A stretch of 64,000 nt of DNA from Sternotherus odoratus. Lineage: Eukaryota; Chordata; Testudines; Kinosternidae. A program made the position numbers and the translations under genes. The stretch lies in contig JAVMKO010000001.1 in the NCBI GenBank assembly GCA_032164245.1, positions 78,737,892-78,801,891 of the forward strand, read 5' to 3'. The notes beneath the pieces were generated by a model that worked only from the letters and a program-made list of their open reading frames with translations, ran no database searches and was not told the origin of the DNA. This document shows positions 13,631 through 24,431 of this stretch, one piece after another (positions within the stretch are counted from its first letter, which is position 1; each line of letters begins with the position of its first letter).

Positions 13631-13770
13631 ATGTGCAGTGCAGTCTGGGCCTTGGCCGCCTCCTGTTTGGTGTTGTATCGGATTAGGGCAGTGCCCTGGG
13701 TCAGGTTCAGATGGAATGTGAGCAGTGGGCCATGCTGCATGCAGATCGTCCTCAAGGTTGACCCATCAAT
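13631..13770 (-). CDS. TNRC6A: TNRC6A RRM exon ([16 protein letters not shown])
   Basis: This 140-nt exon, phase 0 in and 2 out, lies between CCTCAG and CACAT|GTGAGT. It encodes [40 protein letters not shown] and AQTALH. It contains the core of the RRM (helix 1, strands 2 and 3, helix 2). The intron that follows (11465-13630) cuts the RRM and is almost filled by a DIRS retrotransposon. Confidence 0.97.
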
Positions 13771-15435
13771 CTGAGGAAGACAGTCAGGAAAAATAACCGT
13801 TTACTGAAAGAAATGGGCACTGAACTTTTTGTTTAGGATATGAATACATTTGAAGAACTTGAGGTATTTTTAATAAATAAGGTAATTAAAAAATGAATTT
13901 AAAAAGTCAGTATTGTGCTGCATGTCACAGGGAAAAGGGTGGGACATTGTGATGGTCAGTGAGAGGGATGGGCTGTTATTTTCAAGTAGGTTCTTTTCAT
14001 TAGGCTTTTGTTCACTTTGTGGTACAGTGATTAGATACTACGCTTAGTTTGTTTTAATTTTAGCTCATTCTAATTTTCTCTCCCTTCATCTTGTTGAGAT
14101 TACTAAATTGTGACTATGTCTGTTTCCCAGATTTCCAGTGGAGTACAAACTGTATTTCTAACCCTAAGGCAAGAAACATTGCACCAAAAAAATCATGTCA
14201 TTTTGGATTACCCGATTTGTTTCTCCCCATCCCCAATAATTCAATTCCAGAAGGATTTTAAATCAGCCAGTAATTTGAAAGTGCTAGAGATTACTACTTT
14301 ATACTATCTGAAAAACTGGGAATCTCAGTTTTTGAATGGTGGAAAGGATCTGTTCTTAAACTTTGGTGGTTTATGAGATAATCAACAATTAATACTGTCG
14401 CTAGTCTGCCAGATTAACAGAGCTCAGTCTCTCATCTTGGACACTTTCAGTAGCAGCTGCCTCTTTTTCTTTCTATATCAGCAAGCATCACTTTTGCCAT
14501 TTCCCCTTTCTGATCACAATCAGTTCCATTTATTTCCTTTTTCAGTAATTTAAACTTCTCCCAACTCTATTCCTCTGTCATTCAGAACAGCATGAAACAT
14601 TCCTTGCATTAAGAGAAACATAGAAACATGCCTTTTCATTGCAACTAGACAAACCTTTTTCTTATTGCTGCTCTTGCCCTCTCTAACAAGGGAAAGGTTC
14701 TTTATAATGTCAGTGATGCATTTTGGCATTCTGGATGACCTGAGACGATCCCAGCCCTCCTTCCCATGGTTTTAGTTCTTAAGCTGTGCTGTGATAAATT
14801 ATGCTACTGGATAGTGGGTGGTTGTGTAGTTTCCCAAGTGCTGCTGATAATCATATAGGCATTTTGTAGGCTCCAATGCAGGCTAATTGGAGTTACTGAA
14901 ACCATGAACTCTGTAGAATTTATTCTGAATGGAAACAACCTCTGAGAATGACAACTGCTGTACTGTCCTAACTAGGCTGTGCTGTTGGCAACGGTGTTGG
15001 AAACATTCTGAGGTTTTGCTATGGAAACCCCAGAGTAAAACCTGGCAGTTCTCCCTAGCTCTGTTACTGGCAATGTTCCAAAGAAACTTTAGCCTGGAGC
15101 TATTATACACAACACAATTTATCCACATTTCTGAATGAAACAAACTTGAGAGTAATTCCTCCACAGAATACTCTGGGTAATGGTGGAAACAGTTATAATG
15201 GTCTTGTGGCAAATATCAAACATCCTACCAAAGCAACTGAGATCTGTACATCCTTAGCTGGTGTGATTACTGTAGTCAAGCAAGTTATTCTGACTATGGG
15301 TATTTCATCAGAATCACCAAGCCAATTCAGCATTATTAAACTGTATTAAAATGGGAATAGAAAAAGCAGCCCACAAATCCTGCTCTCTGTACTTTAGCAC
15401 TTCTGCCTCCCAAAACAGAAGTAAACGAGAAATAC
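13771..15435. other. TNRC6A intron, nothing recognised
   Basis: This intron lies between the two first RRM exons. It is AT-rich and contains no transposon, RNA gene or conserved exon that I could recognise. Confidence 0.6.
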
Positions 15436-15506
15436 CTGTGGAGTGAGATTGTGAAGAACCAGCCAGTAGCTAGGTCGAACTGAGCTACCATCACTCCAGG
15501 TGGAGG
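15436..15506 (-). CDS. TNRC6A: TNRC6A exon opening the RRM
   Basis: This 71-nt exon lies between CTTTTAG and CCACAG|GTATTT and is phase 1 in, 0 out. It encodes [20 protein letters not shown] followed by [16 protein letters not shown] is the first beta strand (RNP2 position) of the atypical RRM of GW182 proteins, which lacks the usual aromatic RNA-binding residues and is thought not to bind RNA strongly. Confidence 0.96.
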
Positions 15507-16032
15507 CTAAAAGCATTTAAACAGAGGGAGAAATACAAAAATCAGAAGATACGGAGGGTACATTTTGACAAACAAATGCCTCCTCTGCACTATGCTCAGG
15601 TCTTTGTGTCTCAGACAATTTCATGCAGTTCAAACATACTAACAGAGTGGATTCTATGCTTTATGGTACTGTACACAAAACGATTCTCACATTTAACATT
15701 AGGATTAATTTTTGCCAGTTTGGGTCTTCTACAGATTTCCCCAACCACATAATTAACTTCTTCAACACCACCCATTACTCTTCAAAAGCCCTATGCTGCA
15801 GAAATCCTCTTCTGGTAGCTCCCAGCCCTCTCCTTGCTCCTCCCCAGGCAGCTCCCGGGACCTTTCCCTCACATTAACAGTAAGTTTCCATTTTAAAAAG
15901 GGATATTTTTTCCTTTACCAGGCAACCGCAACTTCCTCTCTTGTGAAGGCCGCATCATATCCACACCATTAGCGCTGTATAACACACACCCCTCACGTCC
16001 GAGCAATGATGCTATCAGGAGATCCTTCTCAC

Positions 16033-16257
16033 CAGAGGCAAGCCTTGAGTCCTGCGCCCCCCACCCCCTGACCGATCGGGGTGCTGTGCTGCTCCAGGGA
16101 GATGATGGTTTTGGGTTGGTCAGGCCAGGTGGTGGGCGGGGCAGCCCTGTAGTGTTCCTTGAGGAAATATGGTTTTTCCACATCTTGTTGGAGAGATGAG
16201 TGGGATTGTGTCCTATGGGATCTGGGGACCATGTTGATTTGTAATCATTGAATTTTG
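16033..16257 (-). CDS. TNRC6A: TNRC6A CCR4-NOT-recruiting exon ([13 protein letters not shown])
   Basis: This 225-nt exon, phase 1-1, lies between ATTTGCAG and TCTG|GTGAGA. It encodes [55 protein letters not shown] and [20 protein letters not shown]. The P-GL element ([10 protein letters not shown]) and the flanking tryptophans form the CIM region that in this family recruits CNOT1/CNOT9 and hence the deadenylase. This is the densest part of the silencing domain. Confidence 0.97.
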
Positions 16258-16554
16258 CTGCAAATAGATAAATAAAGGGCATGGATTAATGGGATTTAAG
16301 ACCCATAACACAGTCTATGTAACTTTGCAGCTATTGTAGCAGGCTAAAACCACTTGTATCAGATGCAGGCACACAATGGTCAAATCCACGCAGCTGTTAG
16401 CATGTACCAAACTAAAACACAAGCAAAGTCAGACCTGGTTAATCCCTGCATTCTATATATACTCTGACAGAGAAACTTGTTCATTCATATAGTGACCTCT
16501 TTATACACATTAATATGATCTGAGATCTAATTCAGAGAAATAACAGATCTGAGG

Positions 16555-16690
16555 ATCTCAAAGCTTTTTACAATGATGGGCAAGTATTATCCTTATTTAA
16601 CACATTGAAAATTGAGGCTCAGAAAATAAGATGCTTACAGAGTGAGAACTCAAACCCAAGTTTCATCGCTTCTTATTCCCTCCTCTACAT
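16555..16690 (-). repeat. Diverged MIR-type SINE fragment
   Basis: TCTCAAAGCTTTTTACAATG, a remnant of TATTATCCTTATTT and GAAAATTGAGGCTCAGAAAA occur in the order of a reversed MIR core, followed by GAACTCAAACCCA. It lies in the intron 16258-18600, where nothing else was recognised. Confidence 0.5.
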
Positions 16691-18600
16691 ATTAGGCTTA
16701 TGTTGCTTCCAAACAATGTGTTCATTTTTGGAGGATTACTTCCATTTTATGAGATACGAGTTTCATTATGAGGTGCAAATCAAGAAACTGAGCTATTGGG
16801 TAATCTGGATTTATGAGATCCCTGATGACAGGATTTCAGTTTATCTGAAATAGTTACAGTGTTGTTAGGGTTCAGAAAGATTACTGGACACCTACTAGCT
16901 AAGGTTGATCCCAAACATGGTTTTCCCCTAGTGAAGTTCAAAGACCTCCAGTAGGAAGCCCAGTATGCTAATAAAATTGGAAACTTCATGCTTGCAATTT
17001 CTTAAGGAAGACAGAAATACATTCTTCTGTTTCTCTTGAAGTTACTGCACACTCTGCTCACCCAGTATAAGATTGCTAGGCAGAGTGCAGCTTACTTCAG
17101 TAATTGCCATTTTTCTCATTCTGACTGGACATAGCAAATTAACAAAGCCCAAGATCCAAAAAGCAACACTTGTTCTTCAAGGCAGGGCTGTCTGGGGAAA
17201 ATGCACTTATCTAGTCAATCTGGCTCACACCTGGTATGTGCATTTAAATCCTAGCTACAGTCAAGTTAGTGTTGATTTTAAACGGAGAAAAACAAACAAA
17301 CAATCAGGGTTCTCAGTTCCCCAAGGTATCACAATAAGTGCAAATCTGAGAATTAAGAATGAAGATTTGTTAGCAAAAAGGTAATGATTTATAATACAAT
17401 GTATTTGGATCGCTACCTTCCATAGTGCTTGAAGTCCAAGGGTCTGTAATTACCAATAGCTTGCATTAACTTTACACATGTACATTTGAAGGGTAAAAAA
17501 AATCTAAATACCAACAGAGCTGGAAATTTTATTTAGAGATGAGCGAATTCTAACCTATTTTAGACGACCCACTTCAAAGAGTCATTTTCCTGCAGTAGGG
17601 AAATTCTCTGAAGCCGGATAACATGTGGAACATGTGTTAATCCTATTAATTTCTACCTCTTTAAATCATTCCCATCTTTCCAATATGCTAAATATAGTCA
17701 AAAGGAGCTAAAGCTGGGTTTGGTGTCCCTCTTCCCAGACTCAGATTAACCATCAGCTGCCTTTGAAACAGAAACTTTACATGTCCCTGTAGAACAAAGC
17801 TACATATTCAGAAACTGCTTCAAAGACATCCTATTTTTCCACACCTATTCAATTATAAGAACTAGTCAAGGACAACGCCAGTTCAAGGGAAAACTTTGGG
17901 ATTTATAAAAAATTGAAAATCCAACTGGATTCCCTGGGTTGGCTATGCAAATGGTTACTCAGACGTGAGCATAGAGCTCATTGGTTAATAGGAATGCTTG
18001 GTGTCCTTCTAATCAAGAAAAGATGAAGGGCAAAAGTCTAGGCTTTGGTCTACATGTTAAACTGCCAGAATCACTATAACTCCCCTTGTAAATCCTGAAG
18101 GGGGATGAAGGGTGCAACAAACAGTGGAAATGAAAATGTTCTAACAGTCCTTTTCCTCTTTAGGAAGTTCAAGCTGATTGCATATAGTCTCCTCCCTTAA
18201 CATCTCAGAGTGTTTGGCTTAGTAGCAGCTACATTTAAAAACTAATGAAGTAAATTAAACCTTCACTACTTATGCTAGTAGATTTTGTATGAGAAATGCT
18301 CGTGCATTTTGTGGATGTTTCCTATATCCTCTCAGGTTTGCCTTTTACTCCATCCTCTGACCCTTGTGCCAGACCTTTGTATTTTGGATCTTAAATGGAA
18401 TTCATTAAAAATATAGGGTTGTTTTAAAGCAACTGTAATGGAACATTTTATCAGGAGGGAAACTAGCATACCAGCCAATCAAATCTCTCAATTCCCCAGA
18501 TTCAGGAAGCACTAAAAGACTACACCGAAAGTAGAGAGACAAGGTGAGTGGGATAGACCGAGAATACTGATTGGCTGGTGATTGTTTTTCAAGGTCTTAC
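16691..18600. other. TNRC6A intron remainder, nothing recognised
   Basis: No repeat ends, coding segments or structured RNA were recognised. The introns at 18697-18945 and 19093-19990 are likewise plain, apart from a short direct duplication of GCAATAAGCTCCAGACAGA at about 19478-19517. Confidence 0.55.
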
Positions 18601-18696
18601 CTGAAGTGCTATGAACATTGGTGAAGGAATTGTCAGAGGCACTGTAGGGCCAGGCACCAGGTGAAGGCAGCGAGGTGTTGAGGGAAGAATTAGACC
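18601..18696 (-). CDS. TNRC6A: TNRC6A exon ([20 protein letters not shown])
   Basis: This 96-nt exon, phase 1-1, lies between TTTGATAG and TTCAG|GTAAGA. It encodes [20 protein letters not shown] followed by [12 protein letters not shown]. It is part of the low-complexity silencing domain; the GAWPY tryptophan is one of the scattered W residues used in the family to contact CCR4-NOT. Confidence 0.95.
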
Positions 18697-18945
18697 CTAT
18701 CAAAGGGGGAAGGAAGGGAGGAAGAAAACATTGCAGATCAATATAACAGAGTTTCTGTAATACCAACACATCCTATTGGTTCCATTTCTACTAAATATTA
18801 GTGACTCACAACAGACATGTCAATGCAAAGGCTTTTTCATGTTCTCACCCTTTTTGGAGGGGTGGGGAGGAAAATTAATTTTTTTAAAAAATACTTCTGT
18901 AAAAGGCTGAGATATTGAAATGAATGCAGGTGTCTGCTGTTTTAC

Positions 18946-19092
18946 CTGTGGTGTTGTCCCGCAGAAGTTGGTGGTCAGTATCTACAATGGGAGATGTGGC
19001 TGTACCCCCCAGCACACTTCCAGGGGTCACGTAGGGGTCAGATTCAGGGTCGATATTTTGAATACCTTTCCATGGCACCCCTGGCTGGAACT
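18946..19092 (-). CDS. TNRC6A: TNRC6A exon ([19 protein letters not shown])
   Basis: This 147-nt exon, phase 1-1, lies between CATCCCAG and ACAG|GTAAAA. It encodes [40 protein letters not shown] and [10 protein letters not shown]. The first residues complete the PAM2-like PABP-binding motif; the EF pair is its core in the family. The rest is a disordered linker strongly conserved in vertebrates. Confidence 0.96.
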
Positions 19093-19990
19093 CTGGGATG
19101 GGAGGGAATAAAAATAAGATACAAAGACAGAAATGTCATTTAATAGACATTAACAATTTGAGGATGTTTTGAAAGAGCTCATGACTCTCTTTTATAGGAC
19201 TCCTCAATGAATCATCAGGAGAAGGCCTTCCTATACAGAATATGCCTTGTACTAACTCTTCTCACTATATTGCTCTCCACAGTTCACGTCCATGGGAGTT
19301 TACCCCAAAACTGTCTCGAACACATGGGACTCCCTCTCGACTATCTTCCACCTTTCTCATTGCAGACTGTGCTAGATATCAATAACTTCTGTCTTGCTAG
19401 CTTGCTACACTATGCCCTTTTCCAGGATATTTTTTGCACATAGGAGCCTTTCCTAAAGAAGTTCATGCTACATCATGCAATAAGCTCCAGACAGAATGCA
19501 ATAAGCTCCAGACAGAAAAATCCTGTCCTTTCTCCTCCCCAAATCACTTGGAAAACCAAACTGCTATACCTTTCACTGACAGATGTGCTTTCAATGGGAT
19601 TTTTTTTTTAGCCTCCATGCAAGCATAATACAGAATGAAACAGCAAGCAATACAGAAGAGGGAAACTGATTTGTGTAAATTTTGAGTAGATTTAATCAAC
19701 TACATTCAAATCACACCTGTATGCCCATCACAAACACAAAGGTCACAGTTCACTTGTCAGAAATCAAGGATCATTTAGGCACTCTATAGTTATTCTGTTC
19801 TTAATTCATATTAAATTTATACTGTCAGTTTAACACTTCAAGTCCTATTTAATATTCAAAGACAACAGATTTAATTAACCAGGTAGAGAGGCACAAGAAA
19901 TAACTCTCTTGAGATAGTTAAAGTAGACTGAAGAGAAATGCTCATCAAGTTTACTGCAGAGTTAAGGTGACACCCTTCCCTGTGCAATAC

Positions 19991-20167
19991 CTGGAGGCCA
20001 GCTGGCATTGCTGGATTTGCTTCCAATCTTGTTCGTTGGTGGAGATTTGGCAGGTAACCAACTATCGCCAGCAGGGCCTGCATGGCCACCCAGTGGGTCG
20101 CCTGGGATTATGTCAAACTGGTTGTAGGGCGATCCTCCACGGGCTTTTCCAGGGGGCACTATTGCGC
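19991..20167 (-). CDS. TNRC6A: TNRC6A exon leading into the PAM2-like motif
   Basis: This 177-nt exon, phase 1-1, lies between CTTCTTAG and CCAG|GTATTG. It encodes [40 protein letters not shown] and [18 protein letters not shown]. The final SNASWPP joins [10 protein letters not shown] in the next exon to form the PAM2-like motif that binds the MLLE domain of poly(A)-binding protein, so this binding site is assembled across a splice junction. Confidence 0.96.
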
Positions 20168-20513
20168 CTAAGAAGTGGGAGAAAGATATATTTACATAAA
20201 GGAAAAATAGGAGTTTGGGAAGGGGCAGGAAAACTGGAACCAAAAGAATTTAAAATCACTACAGAAGGAATAAGATATTAAGTTAAAGCACATCACACCA
20301 GTTTCAGAACTACTGATGTGTGGGGAGTAAATGTTACCTATCAGCTGCTGATCAAATTGAAAAAAAACCTAACTACAGAGGGAAATATGTTAAAAAACCC
20401 ATCAAAGAGTTCAACTGGAATAAAGATTTCTCTATCAGTATTTCACCTGTGGTGAAAAGTGGTGGTATAAAAATGTTCCTATTTCAGGCAGTATAACCTC
20501 AAATATCTCTCAC

Positions 20514-20651
20514 CATTTTTGTGCATATTGGCATCTTGTGAAGCTACGGAGGGCAGCCCTTCCATCATAGAAGTCCACTGTTTAAAGCGAGATTCTGATC
20601 CAGCTTCTTTCCCTCCCACCATGCCATAATCCACTCCACTTGAACCAAAGC
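20514..20651 (-). CDS. TNRC6A: TNRC6A exon ([20 protein letters not shown])
   Basis: This 138-nt exon, phase 1-1, lies between TTTCACAG and AATG|GTGAGA. It encodes [38 protein letters not shown] and QDANMHKNG. It is the start of the C-terminal silencing region, the part that acts on PABP and the deadenylases. The intron upstream (20652-23065) contains two hAT elements. Confidence 0.96.
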
Positions 20652-21447
20652 CTGTGAAACAGAAAACAATACTATTTTCTCTCTTTTTGTTTGAATCGTC
20701 TTCCAAATGGATACTTGTGATCATAAAGATAAATAAAATGCAATGGTAGTAACTGAAATCCCTCTGCACAGCTACAGCATTCAGGTATTATGAAAGCAAT
20801 TCATCTGACTCCCACCCCCATATCTGTGCAGGACACGTCACGGTGTCATTCTCACTAATCTCTTACCAGCTGCTAAGCAGATTCTCCGCGTTACCACACT
20901 GTCATCTCTGATGCTCAGAAAAGCCACGTTCCACGTGGATACAAGTATATTCATTGTATATTAGCACAAGTTTGTGGCTAGATTGAATTAAACCAGAATG
21001 ACTCAAGAAGGCTGTGAGGGTGGTAAACATGGTGATGAATGAATCAACAGACTAATTACCTCTAGGTACTGCTGATAAACTAAAACAAATTAGTTCAGCT
21101 ATATTTTTTAAATGGATTACAAAAAGCTATATTGTTTTCAAAAAGGAAGATTACCCATTGTAGCACATACAATGGTCCAATCTATTTTGTCTGTCCTCCT
21201 TTTCCTATCATCACTTCCTAAAGATATTACTATATTCTGTTGCCACAAATGTCCAACTTTCAGAAACCTGAGTCCAATTCACTTTTCCAACAGTTCCCAA
21301 GTTTTCCTGTTTGTTTTTTTTTAAATCAAGTGATAAATGCCTTTGCATCTTCACAGCTTCAGTCCCTCTTTTAACATTGAATGTGTGTTTGTGTGTGTGT
21401 GTAGGGAGAGTGGAGGTGGTGGGGAGGAGAAGGGATAACATCTATTT

Positions 21448-21733
21448 CAGCGGTTCTCAAACTATCGAGAACCTTTTTTTCCTTTCTTCCTCGCCGCAGC
21501 GGACCCTTGTATGTCCGCTGAAAAGCCGCCAAATTGATTACTTCCGCATTCGGCGGCTATTTTTGGTGGACATGCCGACCGCTCCTGAAATACCTCGGCA
21601 TGTCCACCAAAAAGCCGCCAAATGTGGAAGTGATCAATTCGGCGGCTTTTCAGCGGCACAAGGAGCTCACGACCCCTCGGGAGCTGGCCGGCAACCCCCC
21701 GAGGGGTTATGACCCATGGTTTGAGAACCGCCG
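21448..21733. mobile_element. MITE of hAT type with a long internal hairpin
   Basis: The 286-bp element begins CAGCGGTTCTCAAAC and ends GTTTGAGAACCGCCG, with the 8-bp target duplication ATCTATTT at 21440-21447 and 21734-21741. Inside it, arms at 21515-21578 and 21595-21656 are almost perfectly complementary around a 16-base loop. CAGNGGTTCTCAAAC ends are those of the Charlie-like hAT group. Confidence 0.92.
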
Positions 21734-21934
21734 ATCTATTTTCACTGAAGAGGAAGTCTATACAATAAGTAAGATTGTGTGACCAAGTGGATAAGCTACT
21801 GCACGAAGAATCAATAAACTACGGTTTTATTCCCAACTCTACCACCAATCTGCTTGGTGACTTTTCATAAATCATTGCACTTCTCTGTGCCGCTGTTTCC
21901 CCTCCCTATCTTTGTCTGCCTTGTCTATTTAGAT

Positions 21935-22748
21935 CAGGGGTGGGGAACCTCCGGCCCGCGGGCCTTATACGGCCCGCCAAAGCCTTCCGTCCGGCCCGCG
22001 TCCCTGGCTGGCGGCTCCCCCAGGCGCTTCCCGGCCCCTTCGCCAAATGCGGAGCCGCCCCCGCCTGGCGGCCCGGAGCGGCCCCGCGCTCAGCAAAGAG
22101 GCCGGAAGCGCCTCGGGGAGCCGCCGGCCAGGGACGCGCGGGGGCGGCTCTGCGCTCCGGCCAGCAGGCGGGCGTGGCTCCGCGCTGGGGCCCGCAAGTG
22201 CCTGGGGGGGCCGCCAGGCGGGGGCGGCTCGAACCTGGGGGGGGGGGCCGCCGGCGCCGCGGGGAGCCGACGGTCAATGGGGTGGGGGGAGAGGGGGAGG
22301 CCGGGGTGGGCGAGGCGTGGGTGCAGGAGGGAAGGAGGCTTGGTGGGGGGAGGCTGGGCTGGGTGGGTCAGACATGGGGGGCAGGAGGCTGGGTTGGGAC
22401 GGGGGAGGAGGTTAGCATTGGTGGGGTGGGCCGGGCCAGGCAGGGGTGGGGGAAGAAAAGCAGTTAGATGGGAGGCTGGGCGGGGGTTAAGCAACATCAC
22501 CCCCTACACCCAAGCTGATAGCGGGAGCTGACTGGGGCAGGCGGCAGGACCAAACCTCAAAGCAGTGGCAGGTGGAGTGCTTAGCCCTGCACTGCTTTGG
22601 GGTTTCCCCGCTGGCCCCTTGCCAGCCGGGGTCTCAGCTCCCATTGCCAGCCTGGGCTTCCTCGGGGGGGGGAGGGGGGGGAGCGGCCCGCGGATGACAT
22701 TACAAATGTCCAAATGGCCCTTGCCACAAAAAAGGTTCCCCACCCCTG
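21935..22748. mobile_element. GC-rich non-autonomous hAT element
   Basis: The 814-bp element begins CAGGGGTGGGGAACCTCCGG and ends GGTTCCCCACCCCTG. It has a perfect 8-bp duplication ATTTAGAT at 21927-21934 and 22749-22756. The interior is a CpG- and G-rich cargo without a transposase; long open frames in it are only a result of the lack of A/T stop codons. Confidence 0.93.
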
Positions 22749-23065
22749 ATTTAGATTGTTAAGTTCTTCGGGGCCAGGGCCTATCTTTTACATAATGCTG
22801 CTTTACCAGCCAGCCTTAAAATAAGCTTGGTAAATCAGGATGCCATCGAGCTGCACGCAGTATGGAAAAAAGCCAAACCTAGAAGAGTTGCAAGACATTG
22901 CAATTTTAGCAATAGAGCTGAGATTGTGACAAATCCTAAATCCAGTGCCTATAAAGAAATGACAGTACCAGAGAATGAGTGCACTCCTGGTGGATCGCAG
23001 GTCAAACTAATAGATTAATACCACTGGCAACACAACGAATAACCCCAGCTCATAGCAGTACTCAC

Positions 23066-23237
23066 CAGAACCATATCCGGGTATTTGCCCTTTAGTCTGT
23101 ATATCTGAGAGACCCACATTCAGAGCATTGGGTACCATGCTGTCTAAATGTGACTTAGGCCCAACTGGATGGGATGGAGAATGCTTCATGCCAGGCTGCC
23201 TTTGCTGTTGCTGCAGGGCACTCACCATTCGAGCAAG
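23066..23237 (-). CDS. TNRC6A: TNRC6A exon ([20 protein letters not shown])
   Basis: This 172-nt exon follows TTTGCAG and ends TCTG|GTGAGT. It encodes [20 protein letters not shown], then [20 protein letters not shown] and [18 protein letters not shown]. It ends the glutamine-rich part and switches the phase from 0 to 1; every exon from here to the RRM keeps phase 1. The intron upstream (23238-23434) is only 197 bp. Confidence 0.96.
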
Positions 23238-23434
23238 CTGCAAACAGAGGGAACAAATGAGGGAATTTACTCTTAACTAAAACTGGCTACTTGGGTTAGT
23301 TCTGAGAGAGTGAGAGGAAGCTTGACTGACACCAAGTGATGAAAGGAGTATGGCATAGTCTCTGTTGTAGAATGACAAGTTTCCTCAAACACCCTGCACC
23401 CCACATGCCTTTGATAGAACTAACGGTGCCATAC

Positions 23435-23492
23435 CTGTTGCTCTTGCTGCTGCCGCACAGCTTGAGAAATCTTTCTCTGGTTCTGTAACAGC

Positions 23493-23524
<32 letters not shown>

Positions 23525-23542
23525 GAGAAGAAGCTGACATGC
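23435..23542 (-). CDS. TNRC6A: TNRC6A polyglutamine exon
   Basis: This 108-nt, phase 0-0 exon lies between GTTGTAG and CAG|GTATGG. It encodes ACQLLL, eleven consecutive glutamines, then LLQNQRKISQAVRQQQEQQ. The glutamine run is CAG-rich (23492-23524, eight CAG and three CAA codons), the trinucleotide repeat for which the gene is named. The CAA interruptions would be expected to limit repeat instability. Confidence 0.96.
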
Positions 23543-24109
23543 CTACAACACAAGTGGAGAAGAAAGATATATGTGCTCATTTGGAGAAAAAAAATTGGTG
23601 GAACTGATCACTGGCAAATGCTTTATTAATAGCTTTTGGTAAACACAAAAAGTTCCTCACTTTTCACAAGGAAATAAAATCACTGTGAAAGAATGAGAAG
23701 AATATGATCCGGCTTTCTTATTACACCTAATGAAATTAGAAGCAGTATTCCCATTAGCTGCTTTATTCAAGTCATTAAAAATACAAGCCCAAATAACAAA
23801 ATCACTGAAATATCAGCACACAATTGCTTCCCACTGCAAGGTTGTTGCTAAGATTAATTACCAACTGACTACAACAAAAAATATAGATCCAACTTATAAC
23901 TACACAGATAAATTTAGATAGGGGTCAACACAAACAACCATGTGTTTTCCTATACAAGAGCAGGGAGTGCTTGTACACAAATAATGCGCAAATCAGCAGA
24001 ACCAGTCTTAGATTGTTTTCTCTTTAGGTTTGTTCCACTTCTGTCTTAGTTTGTAGATAGGGATAGGATTGCAGGAAACTCAACCAGTGCAAGAGGACCA
24101 GCTACTTAC

Positions 24110-24229
24110 TAGTTGAAACTGAGGAATATTTGGAAGCTGACTCAGCATAGCAATCTGTTGAGGAGATATATTGAAAAGACCTGGGTTCAAGCCACCGTTG
24201 GGAAACTGCTTGAGCATGGAGGCAGAAAC
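24110..24229 (-). CDS. TNRC6A: TNRC6A exon ([13 protein letters not shown])
   Basis: This 120-nt, phase 0-0 exon lies between CTGCACAG and CTA|GTAAGT. It encodes [20 protein letters not shown] followed by [20 protein letters not shown]. It is the first part of the glutamine-rich segment. Relative to the mammalian sequence as I remember it, a few residues (VGPQL) are missing before SPQQ, which may be an alternative splice form or a lineage difference. Confidence 0.95.
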
Positions 24230-24431
24230 CTGTGCAGAAATCAATTCAAACAGCTAAGATTCAACATATACAAAACAGCTCAACAAAAAATGCATTGTTA
24301 GGATAAAGAAAGTTGGGGAGGAGGTGTTTGTGAAGAGGATCAAGTACTGCATATACTCAAGTTTGCACGGTATTTTAGGAAAGCCCTAGATTTCATTTTA
24401 ACTGGCACCTTACACATCCATAAATGAAGAG

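Noticed and set aside
21854..22531. Long overlapping open frames on both strands in the GC-rich block
   Set aside because: They lie wholly inside a hAT element with a perfect target duplication, have low-complexity arginine/glycine/proline content and arise from the shortage of A/T-containing stop codons.
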